DNA of 64,000 nt from Marisa cornuarietis (Eukaryota; Mollusca; Gastropoda; Architaenioglossa; Ampullariidae), in NCBI GenBank assembly GCA_004794655.1, contig SMMW01000047.1, positions 1,367,501-1,431,500 of the forward strand, read 5' to 3'. Position numbers and translations under genes: made by a program. Below, in pieces: positions 13,346-28,309 of the stretch (its first letter is position 1; each line of letters opens with the position of its first letter). Below the pieces are notes generated by a model. The model saw only the letters and a program-made list of their open reading frames with translations, was not told the origin of the DNA and searched no databases.

Positions 13346-14126
13346 CTTCTGTGTTCTTTTGCCTGCTTGACACGAATGAAGGCATCATAACCATTCATCC
13401 ACACAGAAGCTATGGTCAGAGGTCGCATCCTAAGGCCAGACTGAAGTGTGTGCGTCATGATGGTCGAGGACTTGAAGAAGGTGGCAAGTCTGGCTAAGAA
13501 AGTACTCAATGTCCTTCCTGCTTACTTATTCTCGAACAGTTCTCTCGTCTTTCTTGCCGAACTTCTGGGGCCACATGCATACTGATCTTCACTGTCTGGC
13601 TCAACGCCTAGATTCCCAAGATTTTCAGTACACTTGGGAGTTATCTCCCCTATTGTGCTATCTTTCCCCTTTCTCCGCAGGAGGGTAAGAAAGACGTGCA
13701 GGGTAAAGGCGTCCCGATGGTTGCCGGTTGCCAGCCCTGAGTCTGCCAATGAAGCCTTCTTTTAGTATGGAAATTTTCTTCATGCTTGCCAATCCGTCGG
13801 CCCGTTGCAGCTGATGTTCCAGCCAAACGTATTCCGCCCAGCTCTCTGTTGAGGTCGTCTTGCCACTTGATGGACATAATGATGTGTTGATATCGATGCT
13901 GGATCTGCTCCATCAGTCTCAACCTTTTCTTTCCCGGTAGCCCCTTGTAACTTGCGCCACAATAGCTGGTCCGCAGGGATCCGCAAGGGTTCGGTAAATA
14001 GGCCAGACTCTTCTGACAAATGAGTTTTGTTACAGCTTTTCTCATACTGATTTATCACGCGCGTGACTTTAGCTGCTTCGGCTGCCGTAAGCACTTTATA
14101 GTCTGTACTGCTCGCGCTGAATTGTG

Positions 14127-14215
<89 letters not shown>
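14127..14215. repeat. (ATC)n microsatellite, about 29 units
   Basis: It is an uninterrupted trinucleotide array. Frames crossing it translate to poly-His or poly-Met and are artefacts. Confidence 0.97.
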
Positions 14216-14668
14216 TCACGACAACCTGAGCTAGCTGTTGCCATTAGCAACATTGCCGTCGTGACTGTGTTCGTGACAGCACAGTCGCTGTCTAGCAAAA
14301 CAGTATTAGGGTCAGCCTGTAATGCTCCCAAGCATCCGATGTCTTTTGCCCTTTTCCTTCCGGCTACCTCAGGTTTAAAATGTTTCCATTTTCAATACTA
14401 AGCTCGATGGGGAAGTATCATCATTATCATGAGGTTTCATCATCGTCCTTAACATCATTACCATCGCCATAATTGTCGTCGGCTTTGCAGAGTCAATAGG
14501 CTCTTCACCGGCATCGTCGTGGCTAAGTTTCCCGAGAAGACACATTTTGTGGACGAAGATTACATGGTTTTAAAGCAGTCAGCAGGCCGTAGACTATCGT
14601 TGATAGCAGGTCTCCGCTTTTCTTGGCTTCTTCCGATCAATCACATGCGTGTGTGTATGCGTGCATTC

Positions 14669-14671
<3 letters not shown>

Positions 14672-14702
<31 letters not shown>
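14672..14702. repeat. (TG)n microsatellite
   Basis: About 15 units follow GTGTGTATGCGTGCATTCC. Confidence 0.95.
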
Positions 14703-14709
<7 letters not shown>

Positions 14710-16856
14710 CGGGCAAGCGAGTATGCAAACGTGAACATTCTTCAAACATTTTAACAAACACATTGATTATTCTCTCTCACAGGTGGCCGGGCCCTTGGGG
14801 GACAACCGTAGGTCCGAAAAAAAACCTTCGCTTGTGGCAGAGTTCTCATGAGTGGACACAGCATGACAAGATGGTGAGGAGAAATTTCTGTCTCGTAGAC
14901 AACTTTTACATAATTAACGGTGCTCGTTCATTAATCAGCTACTGAATTCCTGAACATGTCTGGAATGCCTGAACATTCCCTCTCTTGCCTGGCCCTTCAC
15001 TCATTGTCACTTAGCGTGTTAATGAACGATGTCTCCATCAATCTCGCCGCCTTAAAGACTGTGAAACAAATCGCACCTGACCATCGCCGCGCTGTGTCTG
15101 GCAGAAGTCATGTTTCACTTATCGTTCTTCTGCCGCTCGTCTGACTCAGGGAATCCTGGTCACGTCCCTCTGTATTGTTCTGTTTTTACAACTTTCATCA
15201 ATGTATTTCCTTAAGAGTTATTTAAATTGGCTTACACTTTTTAACCAGACGATTTGATAGCAGTAAAGAATATGTGAAACAGTTTTAAGGGCATGAAAGT
15301 TGTTGAAGTATTGGATTCAGCAATTAAGTCGTGGCTGGAAACATCACAAGGTACAGCAAGGTACTCGCTTAATTACCATTTTGCAACATGTCTCTGATTG
15401 ACAAAGCCACTGTATCCATGTACAATCTTGATGTATGTGTTGTAGACCTTTTATGTACGTGCGCTGCACAACCTATACACAATCCACATAGAACAAAAAT
15501 AGTTTGTAGATAAGATGACGAGGGCGATAAGATGGAAAGGTCTGGCAAAGACTGAAAATAAAGTAAAATGTTTACATAGTGTAATAATTTCGAAAGAGTG
15601 TCTTCGCAGATCTGTTATGGCTTTTATGGTGTAGTGAACAAAGAGAGCTGTATAATTTTATAACACTTCATTTAGGGAAACGCCAATATTACCCACAGAA
15701 AGCATGAAAGGTAGCGCACAAATCTGATTAAAGTCCAAAAAGCTTGTTTTATGAAATTGTCGATCAATATTTGCCAGAGATTTGTCACTGGTTAAAGGGC
15801 TTACAAAAGATTCCATCGCTGAAGTCTTTTTTCATCCTTGACAGGCATGATAAAAGCTCACCGAAGCATTGTCCAAACTTCTACCCCCCCTCCCCGAAGA
15901 AAGAGGGTTAACATCTTCGATCAGAGACAGGGACCTGGGGCTTTGATTGACTCTGGGTAAGATCTTTACTTCCTAGATGGTGCAGATGCAGTTAGCCTGT
16001 CCTTGCGCGGCGAAATAGCCAGTAATAATACCTACATAGACTAACTAGATGGGGAGTTGGTTAAGATGATCAAAATAATAACGGATAATGCCTTCTTTGT
16101 GTGCACTTTGAGAAGGGGTTCGGGTCGTGTAGATGTGATGAAAGGTCATTTTCCTTCAAGCATTGTCGCTATACTCTTTTAAAAGATATCTGGCTTCACC
16201 AGTCACGTTCAGTCAAGAGAAAGGATATAATAACAGAAACACAGGGTTCAAAAGTAAGGGGAACTTTTCTCTCCCCTTCCTTTTCTTTTTTTTCTTACCT
16301 TTTTATTCTTTCCTTCTATCTTTCTTCTAGCTTCGTGAATTCAACCAAATGAAGATCGGGGTATAGCCTTATAGCGTTTGTGGACCAAAGTAGCAAGGGT
16401 TATTGCACAACGAGGGGAAAGGAAGCGAGACTTATAAAGAGGGATGAATGGGGTGGGTGGGAGGGAGCTGACAAAACAACCTGCATCACAAAATTACAAA
16501 AACATTTATTCTTGTAAAGTGCAATATCTTATTCTCGTTTTCAACCCCAGTAAGCCAAAACGTGGACTGGAAGCTAGCTCTGTCCTGGGACCAGAGAACT
16601 GGAAAAACAAAGATTTTATCACCATTAGTTCTTGGAATCCAATTACCAGGAAAAGAGTAGCAAAATGATAAAAAAAATCAGAAGCCAATATAACTCCAAA
16701 GCATTGGCTCTGTGCCGGAAGAGGTATATTAGGTTCTCTACATGATCTGAAAAACCTAGGACTACATGCCATCATTCTGTGAAGCATTCAGTGAAAGCCA
16801 TCCGGGGTTTGACTCTTTGAAGTGCAATAATATCGGTGTGACACCTGTTATACACA

Positions 16857-16857
<1 letters not shown>

Positions 16858-16912
<55 letters not shown>
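16858..16912. repeat. (TG)n microsatellite
   Basis: About 27 units are followed by AAGAGAGAGACAGAGA. Confidence 0.97.
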
Positions 16913-16922
<10 letters not shown>

Positions 16923-17242
16923 CAGAGACGGCTAGAGAGAAAGAAACCTCATCTTCCATCCAAACTTGTCGCCCTGTTATTGCAAGAACAGTTATGTTAA
17001 TAAAAGTGGTAACACGTAGCAATAACAGCAACGACGATAAGGATGAGGAGGCGCTGCTGGTGTTGGTGAACGTAGTGAGTCGTGTAGATGAAGCACAGCG
17101 ATGTTTGTAGTGGAATTGACGAGGCATCTGCTTGCAGTCGACGACTTTAAGACGAACGGTAACCGTGGAAACATCACTGCAGCAGCACCTCCTCACTGCT
17201 ACATTAGCTACATTACATGGTGAGCCATTGCATCTTTAAACA

Positions 17243-17310
<68 letters not shown>

Positions 17311-17311
17311 A
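17243..17311. repeat. (GATT)n microsatellite, about 17 units
   Basis: It is a perfect tetranucleotide array. Confidence 0.97.
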
Positions 17312-19673
17312 TGAATTCCGGGCCTTCTTAAAACTGTTCTCAGTTAATCCCCTTTTCAATTGGAAATATTTTGTAGAGTATATGATAATGTCTTGCAAAT
17401 TGTTTATATGAACGTCCTCTAACAGTTTGCCAATAGTCTCACATTCCACATAAATTCGTTTACTTAAGAAAGTCTTTTAGAAAAGGATCAGGTGTTGCAG
17501 GCAAACCATACATCCTCCTCAATATCTTAGACACAACAAAATACTATAACCCATCAGAAGTACCAGCAGACATAAACGATGATAGTCCCTGCGCGTAACA
17601 GAATCAAGTGGAAAGTCTTCACGAAGACCAAACAATGTACCCAGCATCAGATCCAAAGCCCTATACGCCGTCAAGGAGGTGAGGTGAATATTAAAATCAT
17701 CGAGCAGGCTGGTAGTCTGTATGCCAGACGTGTTTCATCACTCATCTGTCGATGCCAGGGTGTGGAAGATGTTAGAAAAGTGAGCTACAATACAGAATGT
17801 CTTAGGGGGGCATAACTCGATTTGTGCACTGCCGGCTCTTTGATTGACAGACAGTATATGATCGTGAGGAAGAAATCAATGGTTAGTTTCACTTTGAATT
17901 TTGTCTTCTCAGTAATTCACAGAATAATATGTGTAAAAAAAGAAATTGTTTCTGCGCTGCTGTGGAGGTATAAATTATGGAGATCTTCCTTAATAAACTG
18001 TTGTTGCTGTGGCTGACATACCCAGACAATACACAGACCTTGAGCCTGTTAGCCTTCTACAAAGGCGTGTTGTTCATGTCTCGCAGACCCGAGTTAATAT
18101 AAAAATAATCAATGTAACGTTGCGTGTTCGACTTTACCATTTAGTTCAAATTTTTTCAAAGTTTCCTTCTCCTACTTCCGCGAAACCTTTAAGATCCGAT
18201 TCAACGAGGGATAGAGGGTGGTTGGTGGTAACATGCGAGTCAACCGCAAATATCGGATCCTACAAGACCAAAGAAGGCTCCGTGAACCGGAAGGTCTATT
18301 ATCCCGGCAAAATTCAATAAACGATCCAGCAGTGAGGCGAGGTGGCTTAGGAAACTGTTGGTTAGTTCAATTGTTTCGACTCTCCGAGGGTAAAAGACGC
18401 ATAAAAAATGATGCAGAAACCGTCAAGAATTTTGGGCTGCTGGGGAAATGAAAAGAGTTTCTTATTCAGGATTGCTAAAATACGAGCTTTGACAAGAATG
18501 AAGCTCTCAAAAAAAACGTTAACTCGTGAATGCTAAGAGTTTAAAAGGAATGTTGTACGCTTTTTAATTAGCTTGTTTCTGATAGATGTCTTACCTTGCA
18601 TAAACTCTGAAAGCAGAAATACTGAGAAAAAAACAGTCAAAATCAAGAATGAATTCTAAGAAATGTATCTGAGAAGCTCGGAGACATCCATTGAAATAAA
18701 TCTCCTCTTAAAGTCTTTAGCTGCATGTCATTCAGAGAGAAAAAGATGGGAAATGCGGGTTGTGAACAATAGACGGTGGGACACGATGGCCGACTTCTGA
18801 TGGCCTTCATGTTTGCTAATCCCAAAGGCTGTTCAGAAAACAGAGAGAGGGACTGAGCATTGTGTTTTTTGTGCAGTGACAATCTGTTAGGCTGTCTGTA
18901 AGATGGAGTAATAAAAGAAAAGGGAGAATTTGAGAAATGTGGACACACGTTAGACGAAGGAAAAATATTAGTTCGACATTTTGACGACAGCTACTACTGC
19001 TTTTTCAGGATACGCCGCTGTCATCTACTAAATTGCAATCTTTACAAATGAGCGAGTTGAGTACAAGGTACCCTTTGACAAACTTTGAGAGAATATCTAC
19101 TCTCCGTTCTTAAAATTGTACGTCTGTAACTTTTAGTGGGATAAGTTGAAGAAAGGGAAAACTGATGACAAGAAATGTACATGAAAATGAGTACATTGTC
19201 AAGGCTACAGCCACAGAAGAAGCAGCGACCATGTGTTAATTAGGACTGATTGTAGTCTTATTCTGAGCATGGTAATGTTTAAGACCATGTAAGCGTGGGA
19301 ACAGAAGGACTTAAGAAGGACTGAGAGGATGGAAAAACAGTAGTCACCTATTCCTTATTGGAAAAGATTTCTATGGTTGACCTTTCGTCACAGGAATGGT
19401 GACTGTAGAGCTACAGCTTCTACTCTTACTAATTTTACTCTTGCTAATACTTGTACCGAAACCTCTGATCTTTTCCTGATGCCTCTTATCTACCATTTGG
19501 AGGACCTAGCAACAGGACCAGCACTAAGCTTAAATAAGGAATTAATGCCATGAAGCTTTATGGTGGCGACTTCCTGTCTCCAGGAACGTCCTGTAAAGAT
19601 AGTAATAAGAATAATAAAGTAAACTTATACAGCGCCATATCCCAGCCATATGGACAAGGTCATGGCGGTTAAA

Positions 19674-19679
19674 ACACAC

Positions 19680-19742
<63 letters not shown>
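19674..19742. repeat. (CA)n(TA)n compound microsatellite
   Basis: CA units pass into (TA)7 at the 3' side. Confidence 0.97.
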
Positions 19743-20616
19743 GACACCAACGCATGCAACGTAACATGTGAATTTTGTTGTCTATATAATACCATATGAG
19801 ATGAAAGATAAATAGCCAGAAGTTGGTCTCCGAACTCACTTTGAAAACTGTAATAGAAGCAGATCAAGTTACACTCGAAAATGGTTCTTATCCATCGATC
19901 AAATCATCGTAGATTGCTAGGATGTGCATGATCACAAAGCAGAGAAGACAAAGGGGACTACAATGACTGTGCGACGTTCTCACCGGTGAACTGCACGAAG
20001 ACAGCGCCATGAGGAAGGAGACAGGCAGTCGATGATAGGAAGTCGATGTGAAGCGGTGTGTAGGTGGAAATGGTCTGGTGCAGACAAAGAACGAGGAGTG
20101 GTAAATACACAATAATAAAGAACACATCAACTGGACACTTACACCCACGAATAAAAACAGAAAGATAGAGAGCGGTCCCTTTGATCCAGTCAGACTAAAG
20201 GACATCTTTCTCCCATTCGATGAATTTCATTGTTCCTCGTTCGTATCTATGCCGTACCTTGTGATTGTAGTAGTGTAGCAATTTGGTTTGCTCTTCCATT
20301 TATTAGAGTGAAGGCTACATGTAAAAAACCCCATCTTTTTCTTTTTCTACAATCCTCCTAAATACAAATTTAGAATTGTCATTGGTCGTTGGTCATTGTC
20401 ATTTTCATCGGTCATTGTGGTCTTCTTTCTGTTTCTTCCTCTACCTTATCTTCGGTCCCCCATTCCCACGAATGCTGCTGTTAATCGTTAATTAATGTCT
20501 CAACTGCCATAACTTGCCGAGTGATGTCATATATTTTAATTATCTAATGGCAATAACTTGATTCAAAAACACCAGAAAAACCTGGAAGTATCGATTTCTT
20601 TGCAGTGATTATACAC

Positions 20617-20667
20617 CCCTTCCCTCTCTCTTTCTGTCTCTCTCTCTCACACACACACACACACATC
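20617..20667. repeat. (TC)n(CA)n compound microsatellite
   Basis: CTCTCTTTCTGTCTCTCTCT is followed by nine to ten CA units. Confidence 0.85.
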
Positions 20668-23527
20668 TATCTCTGTGTCCTTTACTCGAGATACCCCAAG
20701 AGGCCAAACGATTGTTACTTTAGTAACTGGATCCATACAAGGTTGGGGAGGGTGAGGCAAAGTAGCGGGAGGGTAAGAGATGGTTTCGCCTTAACCAATA
20801 AATAAATAAATAAATAATACTGGTCCCGAAAAAAGCGAGGCTTTGAGCACGTGACTCCCAAAACGACCTAAAAAGATCAGGGGATTACCTTTACCTTTCT
20901 CGAGATATATTGCTTACATCAAGGCTCGATAAGTAGAAAGAGAAGCCGCTCACATCTTCGCGAAAAAGAGGATTTTTTTCTTTTGTCCATTTCTGACTTG
21001 ATTTAAGATACCACCTCAAAGTTTTATATCAGCAAAGTAAAAAAAAAAACCAGTCCCTTATTTTTTTTAGTAAGCTAGCAAAATCTCTGTGATTTCTTTG
21101 ACTTATCTCCAAATCTGAAGACTAGTAAATCTGAAATGGAGTTCTGCGCACCCTTTTCAAACTTTTTTTTAATAAACATCAGTTTCTTAATGACCTTATG
21201 ACCTTTATAACAATAATTCCTTATGACCTTTACCCAAGAAGTTTTCTGTTTACTCCTGTTTGCACCTGTTTTTCGTAAACATCAGTGTCTACGTGGCATC
21301 TACCGACACGATAACCAAGGTAGTTACAATGTGTGATATATTCCCCCTCGGAGTCGTCATAAATTTGCTGCCTCTGGCTAGCTTATCTTTCGAATCGAAC
21401 GAACAGACAAAATTGCACTTCTTACATTTCTCTCGCGGGTAGATATGGTATGTAGATATGTGAAACTTCAGGCGGTTTACAACAAGTATTTCTCTAATCC
21501 GACATTTTCGTACAATAAGACGGGACTAAGATGAAGGTGATTTTGGACGGAATACCAAAACTGGTAATGGACAATTTCATTACACTAGTATCCGCAAGGT
21601 CTCCTCGATCTCCGAAAAACGGATGTGGCGGAGTGCATTAGTGTGGATTACTGTGCAGGGATTCTAGAATGCAGCCTTTACTCGACTGGCTGATGTTACT
21701 TTTTTTAGGGGCGGAGTAGGATGGATGCTGAGATGTCATTTGCATGCGTTTAGCGCGAGTGTCTTTCATCTCAATTTGAACCTCTTAGAGATCCGTAACA
21801 TTGTGGGCAACGGGCCACTTGGAAGCATAAGGCCACGGGTAGAGAGACTCGATCGATGGACGTCTGATTTGTGAAAGAAGACGAAGGGCAGGTGAAGATG
21901 TTGATCGGGCTTCGTCCGTTGCATCCCCGTGCCCAAGACACGGTGAACCCCCTTACAGTTCATTGCTCCTGCGGCCACGAAAGAGCCTTCACCTTTTAGC
22001 ATATTACTAATATAACTGGATCATTTATGCCTCCTTTTGCATCGCAATTGGCTAAGCAACCATCCATGAACAAGCATGCTGACCCAGTAATCAGTGTGGT
22101 AAGTTGATTTACATGAAATCTGCCTTCTAAACTCTTTTCCTTCCTTCCAAATGTCGTGAAGTTTGGGAGAGACGAGGTTTCTTGCGCCTGGTATTCGCCT
22201 CCAAGCTATTTCTGTTTCCTCTAGGTTTTCTTTTTTTTTTTTTGAGGGTGGGGGGAGATGGGAGTCTCACGTCTTACCGCCAGGGAGTAGCAATCTTGCC
22301 TTCTGCCACGAGATATATCTTCAAACTATCGGAGCTAACCAGATAACCATGCGAGGAGAAAAGAGGTTGGCTGGCAGCGGTTTTTTTTGGGCTCTGACTC
22401 TGATAGTCATCACCGCCCCGCTCGTTCAAAGACAGGGACCCGCAGTGCGTGTTAGTGGTTGGCGGCGGTGACGTGTTGTACGGAAAGTAAGGTCAGCCAG
22501 TGGTGACGTGCAGTGCTTTTGACAACAGTTACACCCCCTGTGACTTCTCCTCCCGCTCCAAGGCGCCAAGAAGATGCTAACAGCCTCATGTTGCGCTGTC
22601 TGTGGTGTGCTACATGGCGCCCTCTGGTGGAGCTACGACTTGTGCAGTTCACACTTCTCTTGTCGTGTAGTTTGCTAGTAGGTGCCTGCAACATCGGAAT
22701 AAAGTTGCAAGGTTCGAGACTCACCCGGATGTGGGACCCAAAAATTACTACATTCTTACAAATTTTCTGAGTTGAATTTTTTTACGATTTATCAGGGTAG
22801 GTAAAAAAAAAGCTGAAATAATCCTAGTAATAGTACAAGAAATTATACCGAAATAACAGAATTCTGTTAATTAAAATTTTCTCTTTATCTGTATAAAACT
22901 TATAAAACAAAATACGATTAAAAGGAAATTAAATTTTAAGCTCATGATTCCGTTTTTTCAGTTTCAAAGAAAGCTAATTCGATGAATCAAGGAAACATCT
23001 AACAACTTTTAATCGCCTTGCACTTCATAATCAAGAAAAATCGGAGAAACATTTAATAGCACTTAAGTTTGTGTGTTGGCAAGGTCCTTACTACAAGCTG
23101 CAATGTGTCATGGTTCTGGCATGGGATTCTGTAGTCTCTAAAAAGTAATGATGCGGCTGGGCGCTGCTACCCCCCAGTAGTCTCTTGGACGATTAAGGTA
23201 GGAGAAATCAACACCCAAGTTAACAAATGAGGAAAAAAAAACAGACACATGAAGTCCCAGGCGGGGCAACCCCCTGTGACTAGTACAGGACTGTCTTGAT
23301 AGATAGTGTGGCCACCCACTGGGAGACTTAATGACTTGATGGAGGAGCACTTCATAGATCACCACCAGAGCCTAACACCTCACTACCACCGCTTAGTCAG
23401 CGGCTGATTCAGGGTCTGAAGAAAAGAAAATAGGAAGTTTACATTTTTGGGTTCACACAGAAATGCCAAATAGTATAACAGCGAAAACTCAACAGTCGTT
23501 TTTCTGCCTTAAGGATTTATTACCCTT

Positions 23528-23613
23528 TCTTTCTTTGTTTGTTTGTTTGTTTGTTTCTTCGTTCCTTTGTTTGTTTCTTTGTTTCTTTGTTTGTTTGTTT
23601 GTTTGTTTCTTTC
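23528..23613. repeat. (TTTG)n/(TTTC)n simple repeat
   Basis: GTTT and CTTT tetranucleotides alternate over about 85 bases. Confidence 0.9.
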
Positions 23614-24384
23614 TACACGAACTAGCATTATTTTGTTAAAGATACACCAGTGCACTAATATATCTGGAAAATACGAAATTTCGTCTAAAGTAAAAAAAAA
23701 AATTTTTTTTCGTACTCTAGTAGACCTTTAAACGAGCTTAGCATCAAACTGTCGTGTCTCGCGTACTACAAATAATCATATAGCCCCAGACTGGCAGATG
23801 TAAACCATTTGTTCTAAACCTACTTGTGAAGGTTATTCAACCTGGAATTGTTTAAATCGTTTAAAATGTCCTCTGCTACCCTTTCTCTGCCCTCGTGTAA
23901 GCGCGCAGAGCAGGTCATAAAATTCTCATCCCTTTCTTGTCCTCGATATAAACATCTCCATCTGGTTCGTTTTATTTCCACGTGGTTGTAAGCGGAGACC
24001 ATCCGAAGGGAAGAGCTTACCACAGACCGGCGTTGCCATGTTTAGGATCTGACCCTGCCCGCAGCTGCTGGGTGGATGAAGAGTGAGGATTTACAGGTTA
24101 CCGGGTGCAATAAACTAAACCCAGTAAACAAAGTCTTGCGATAAGACAGAATGAAGGGGTTGCTGACACCTTCTTTCATGAAGCTTTTTTCAGTCTGGTG
24201 TCAAGGCCCAGACATTTCAGCTTCTATGTTCTGATTCCAAAATCAGCTTTCTGGGGTTTAAACCTTAGACACTTAGAGTTCCCGCTTCGGTTGTTTGCTC
24301 TCACAAGTGTCGAGAAAATATTAAATATCATATTATGGAAATGCTCAACGAATAAGGTTTTGCTGTCATGGGTATCGTGTTCTT

Positions 24385-24640
24385 GGACTTCATGCTCGTG
24401 TAATTTTTCATGTTCATGTTCTTGTTCATGTTCATGTTTTAATTCGTCTTCCTATTCGTGTTTATTTTCCTGTTTTTATGTGTGTTTTATGTTCCTTATT
24501 TATTTGTGCTCAGGTTCTTGTTTTTAATTTGTGTTTATGTTCTGGTTTTTGCTTGTGTTCGTGTTCTTTGTTCTTCTGTTCGTGTTCTTGTTCTTTAAGC
24601 TTATTCTTTCTTTTTGTTTTCTTCGTGTTATTTGCATTTT
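24385..24640. repeat. Degenerate T-rich hexamer-like repeat (TTCNTG)
   Basis: TTCATGTTCATGTTCTTGTT and TGTTCGTGTTCTTTGTTCTT words recur irregularly. Frames here read as Ser/Cys or Phe-rich low complexity. Confidence 0.75.
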
Positions 24641-24753
24641 GCTTTCTTTCATCGCGTTCACTCCTACTTTCTTCATTCTTATCATTTCATTATACCTAAT
24701 TACAACATTGTGTACGGTAATATTCATAAACGAGCCTGATCATGTCTACGTAC

Positions 24754-24755
<2 letters not shown>

Positions 24756-24812
<57 letters not shown>
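24756..24812. repeat. (GT)n microsatellite
   Basis: About 28 uninterrupted units end in GCATGCACG. Confidence 0.97.
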
Positions 24813-24813
<1 letters not shown>

Positions 24814-25598
24814 ATGCACGTATGTGTTGTTTCTGCCCCTACTCGTCAATTTAGTAAAACATCATGCATTAATGTAGATTGAGTTGGAAGTGTCGTGTTA
24901 ACATTTTCCAGGCTCTCACTGCACTGAATCATGCGCCTCTTTCCCACAAGAAGATGAAGTGCAGCAGACAAACAGTTGAAAATCGCGGGCTTCATGCGAT
25001 GTCTACATTACAGTCTCCAACGCATTACACAGTTAAATAATGAATTATCTCTGACCACAACACGCACCGCTAACACGTGCGTGTCTGCTGCAAAATGGTC
25101 GTAATTTGCTGGATGTAACGCCTCCGACTTTTGTTTCTCGCTGGCGGGCAGTAAAACACGGAGAACGGGATCCTCCGACAAGCAACGTAGGCGTTGAGAC
25201 TGGGATGATAATCGTGAAGAAATTGTATGGCAATAGACAAAAGTTGGTGACATCTTTCACGAAGCGCCGTTAAAAAGAGCATCAACAGCACCGACAATTT
25301 CCGAGGAAGTTTTCTTGGAACTGGCCAAGACATTTGAATTCGAAAAGGGTTCAGACTGATGACGACCTCGATTCATGGTGCGAGGAGGAGTGTGTGAGAC
25401 TGATGTCACAAGGCTTCATCCCGTGCTGCAACTCGGGTGTAAAAGTATCCCCTTCTCATTTATTTTATTTTTTTCTAAATTTTTAACGCCGTCGTATACA
25501 CAGGCAACAGTAGATGTCTGTCCTGAAAAAGAGGCAAAGGTTTGTAATGAAATGAGGTGGGTTTACCACAGGTTACACGTAAACAAACTACTACGCGA

Positions 25599-25602
<4 letters not shown>

Positions 25603-25657
<55 letters not shown>
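25603..25657. repeat. (TG)n microsatellite
   Basis: It has about 27 uninterrupted units. Confidence 0.97.
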
Positions 25658-25659
<2 letters not shown>

Positions 25660-26663
25660 TTGAGAGTGTACATCTGATTTAGGCGCCAGTGCACGTGTTT
25701 CCGACAGATCTCATGTTTATTTGGTCCACCATCTTCAAGCAATAAATCTAAGGCTCTGGACAGACCATAAAGATGTCACTTTTTGAAGAAACTCTGTCGA
25801 AGCATTAGTTCATTCACGACGTCAATGCCGCAACTTTGGTTATATTTATATTTAACAGAGTTAACCACGCGAATTAAATATTCGATGTTAGTAGGTTAAG
25901 AAACGAAACTATAATATAGTTTATAATACAGCTAATAAATATCAGGCTTACAAACCTATACGCTTTGTCCTTAGAACTGTAACGCCCTTGGCGGAGTCTC
26001 GAAATTATAACCCTAGCAGCATAGAATGACAAAAGTCCATGGGTCTCTAGGTAAAGGACATGAGTGCCATATACTTACTATGGGATCCATATGTCTTCGG
26101 CATTCTGTGCTGAGATCGCATTTAGGAAATCCTTCTGCTGTCTGAAAGATCCATTCTTGTGTTTCTTAGGTTCTTGGCATCTGCTTAGCTTCACTCTTTA
26201 TTCTTAACTCTTTGAGAGCTTTCTACTTGTAATATTCTCCGGTTCTTGTTTCCCCTTAGTATTCTTTTACCCTTCTGCGATTTACTGTTATTATTTTGTT
26301 TTTACTCCACTTTACATCTTTCTGATTCTTTCACTGATTGTGAAACTTCAGCTGTTCAAGACGTCTCATCCACTGTTAAATCCAATATCATGATTAGATC
26401 GGTAATTTTTTTTACCAGTAATATCTCAGCAAGTAGAGAAGTGTTGCAAACTCAGATTGTTTACTTGTTTTCTTGTTTGTTTTTTTCGTTCATCCGTTTA
26501 TTTGGTATTTTTATTTATTCGTTTGTAATTAACTTTTCGTTCATTTGTTCTTTTAAGTCTTTTCTGAAGTCTTGCTGAAGTCTAAAGTCTTGGTGTGACC
26601 TCTTTTATCTCCTTCTTTATTTCTTCTTGTCTCTAACCTTCCTTCTCGATGTGTTTCCCAGGG

Positions 26664-26735
26664 TGTTGAAAGAAAGAGAGAAATAGAAAGACAGAAATAG
26701 AAAGAGAAAGTAAAAAGAGAAGAATTATTAGAGAA
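26664..26735. repeat. Polypurine tract (GAAA-rich)
   Basis: GAAAGAAAGAGAGAAATAGA and related words make an almost pure purine strand of about 65 bases. Confidence 0.8.
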
Positions 26736-28309
26736 GGTGTAGCGTACAAGGGGGTACAGCAGTTGAGTATTGTTTTGTTCGACACACAGGTGTGCCTTGG
26801 TTTGATACTGCCACGCTGGAAGTCACGAGAACTTGAAAGTCTCGGTTTTTACCTTATTTCACGTGCAAGCAGAGCAGAGCTCCATCCGTCCAGGTGGTTA
26901 GGGTGTCTGGTTTTTCTGTCGCTGTCATGCGAGTTGCATGAGAAAATTGAGGTTTTGGATATTTTAAAATTTTATGTGTGGGGCGGGCTTAGCTCACCTT
27001 GTGGCGATGTAAACAAGGGTGGGTATATTAGACCCGACATTTAGCAAGTAGGAGAATGCTCGATTTGGACGATCGATATTCCGGCAATCTTGGTGTGTTG
27101 CTTGCTGTGTGCTGTCACTGACGGGGGTGCAGTCTTCATTCAGGCCTACCAGTCGTCATAGTGTATGTCGACGTGAGGCGCTAGAGAGAGCGCTGGTTAG
27201 TGACAAGAGTTGTCACCGTACTTACTGGTATTCAAGCCGAGGGCTGTGATTCTACTACCGGTACAGTACAGAAAGAACTTTTGCTGAAATTTGGATACAG
27301 GCGTCTGAGAACATATCTGACGTAAACAAGAGGGACTCCGCCGAGAGCGTGGAAGGCTGTGGGAAACTACGGGTGTTGACGGCTGGAGCTGGCGCATAGA
27401 CGGGCCTGTGATTCGGCAAAAGACGAGTGAAAGGGTGTCCGCGTATCTCCAAGGTTGGGGAGAAGCATCCGATACAGAGAGGCTGAATGACTGACTTGCG
27501 TGGGGGCGATATCCTACAGACGATATCCGAAGTTTCCGGAGGTCCACTGACGTGAGGCAGAGGCATGGGCTTCCGATGATCTAACACCAGAAGAACATCC
27601 CCAACGAAGTAAGACTTTGATTAAGGTAGAGTGACACACCAGATGTCCTCCCTGTATAACTCATACGTGAGGAGTTGCTAAAATATTTGTAAAAAGAAAT
27701 AACTTAAACTTTAAAAGAAAAAGGGTCAAGTGGAGAACTTTGTGTTTGCGCTTCGGGTCCAGAGTGGAAAGAAACTAAGCACGCGTAGGAAGACGGATAG
27801 GTTATCCTTACTGAGGAGGTGATAAGGCCTAGGGTGTGCTACCCATTCTGACTCTGTTTTTAGAACCAAGTATTTGTGTGTTGGTGCCCAGGGCACTGTC
27901 GCTGAAAGACATTTCTTCATATTTTTGTTTTGATATACCTGTTAGACACTATTGTTTGTCAACAATTGCTCCTTGTGTATGCCTATTTATTGTTTACGTC
28001 AGCTTGAGCGGCGTAATAATCCAAGAAAGAGAGGGAATTTCATGCTACGTCTAGCCGTGAGAGTTTAAAGTAATGCTAAATATCATGTTTGACTAACTGC
28101 TCGTGTTAACTACTGATGCTTTGCCTTGTATAGAGCAGTACTGAGCATATTTGTTTGTGTATTTAAATTGATTCTTGTGGTCAATAAGTATTTGTCTCTT
28201 TGAGGGACGTTCTACACCAGAGTGGTCATTTGTTGATTGTGTTAAGTTAACGAATGCGCGTGTCTGCGGATGACTCGTCGTGTGTATGCGGGTGATCCGT
28301 GACAGAAGG

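Noticed and set aside
13780..14331. 183-codon minus-strand frame with a poly-Met block
   Set aside because: The length depends on an (ATC)n microsatellite crossing the frame. The flanking residues show no recognisable domain.
22690..22740. B-box-like GGTTCGAGACTCACCCGG suggesting a tRNA gene
   Set aside because: No matching A box or pairing acceptor stem was found upstream, so neither a tRNA gene nor a SINE could be supported.
23138..23400. GC-richer segment with overlapping minus-strand frames of 62-75 codons
   Set aside because: It might be a fragment of a retroelement or retrogene, but no reverse transcriptase, integrase or other motif can be seen.
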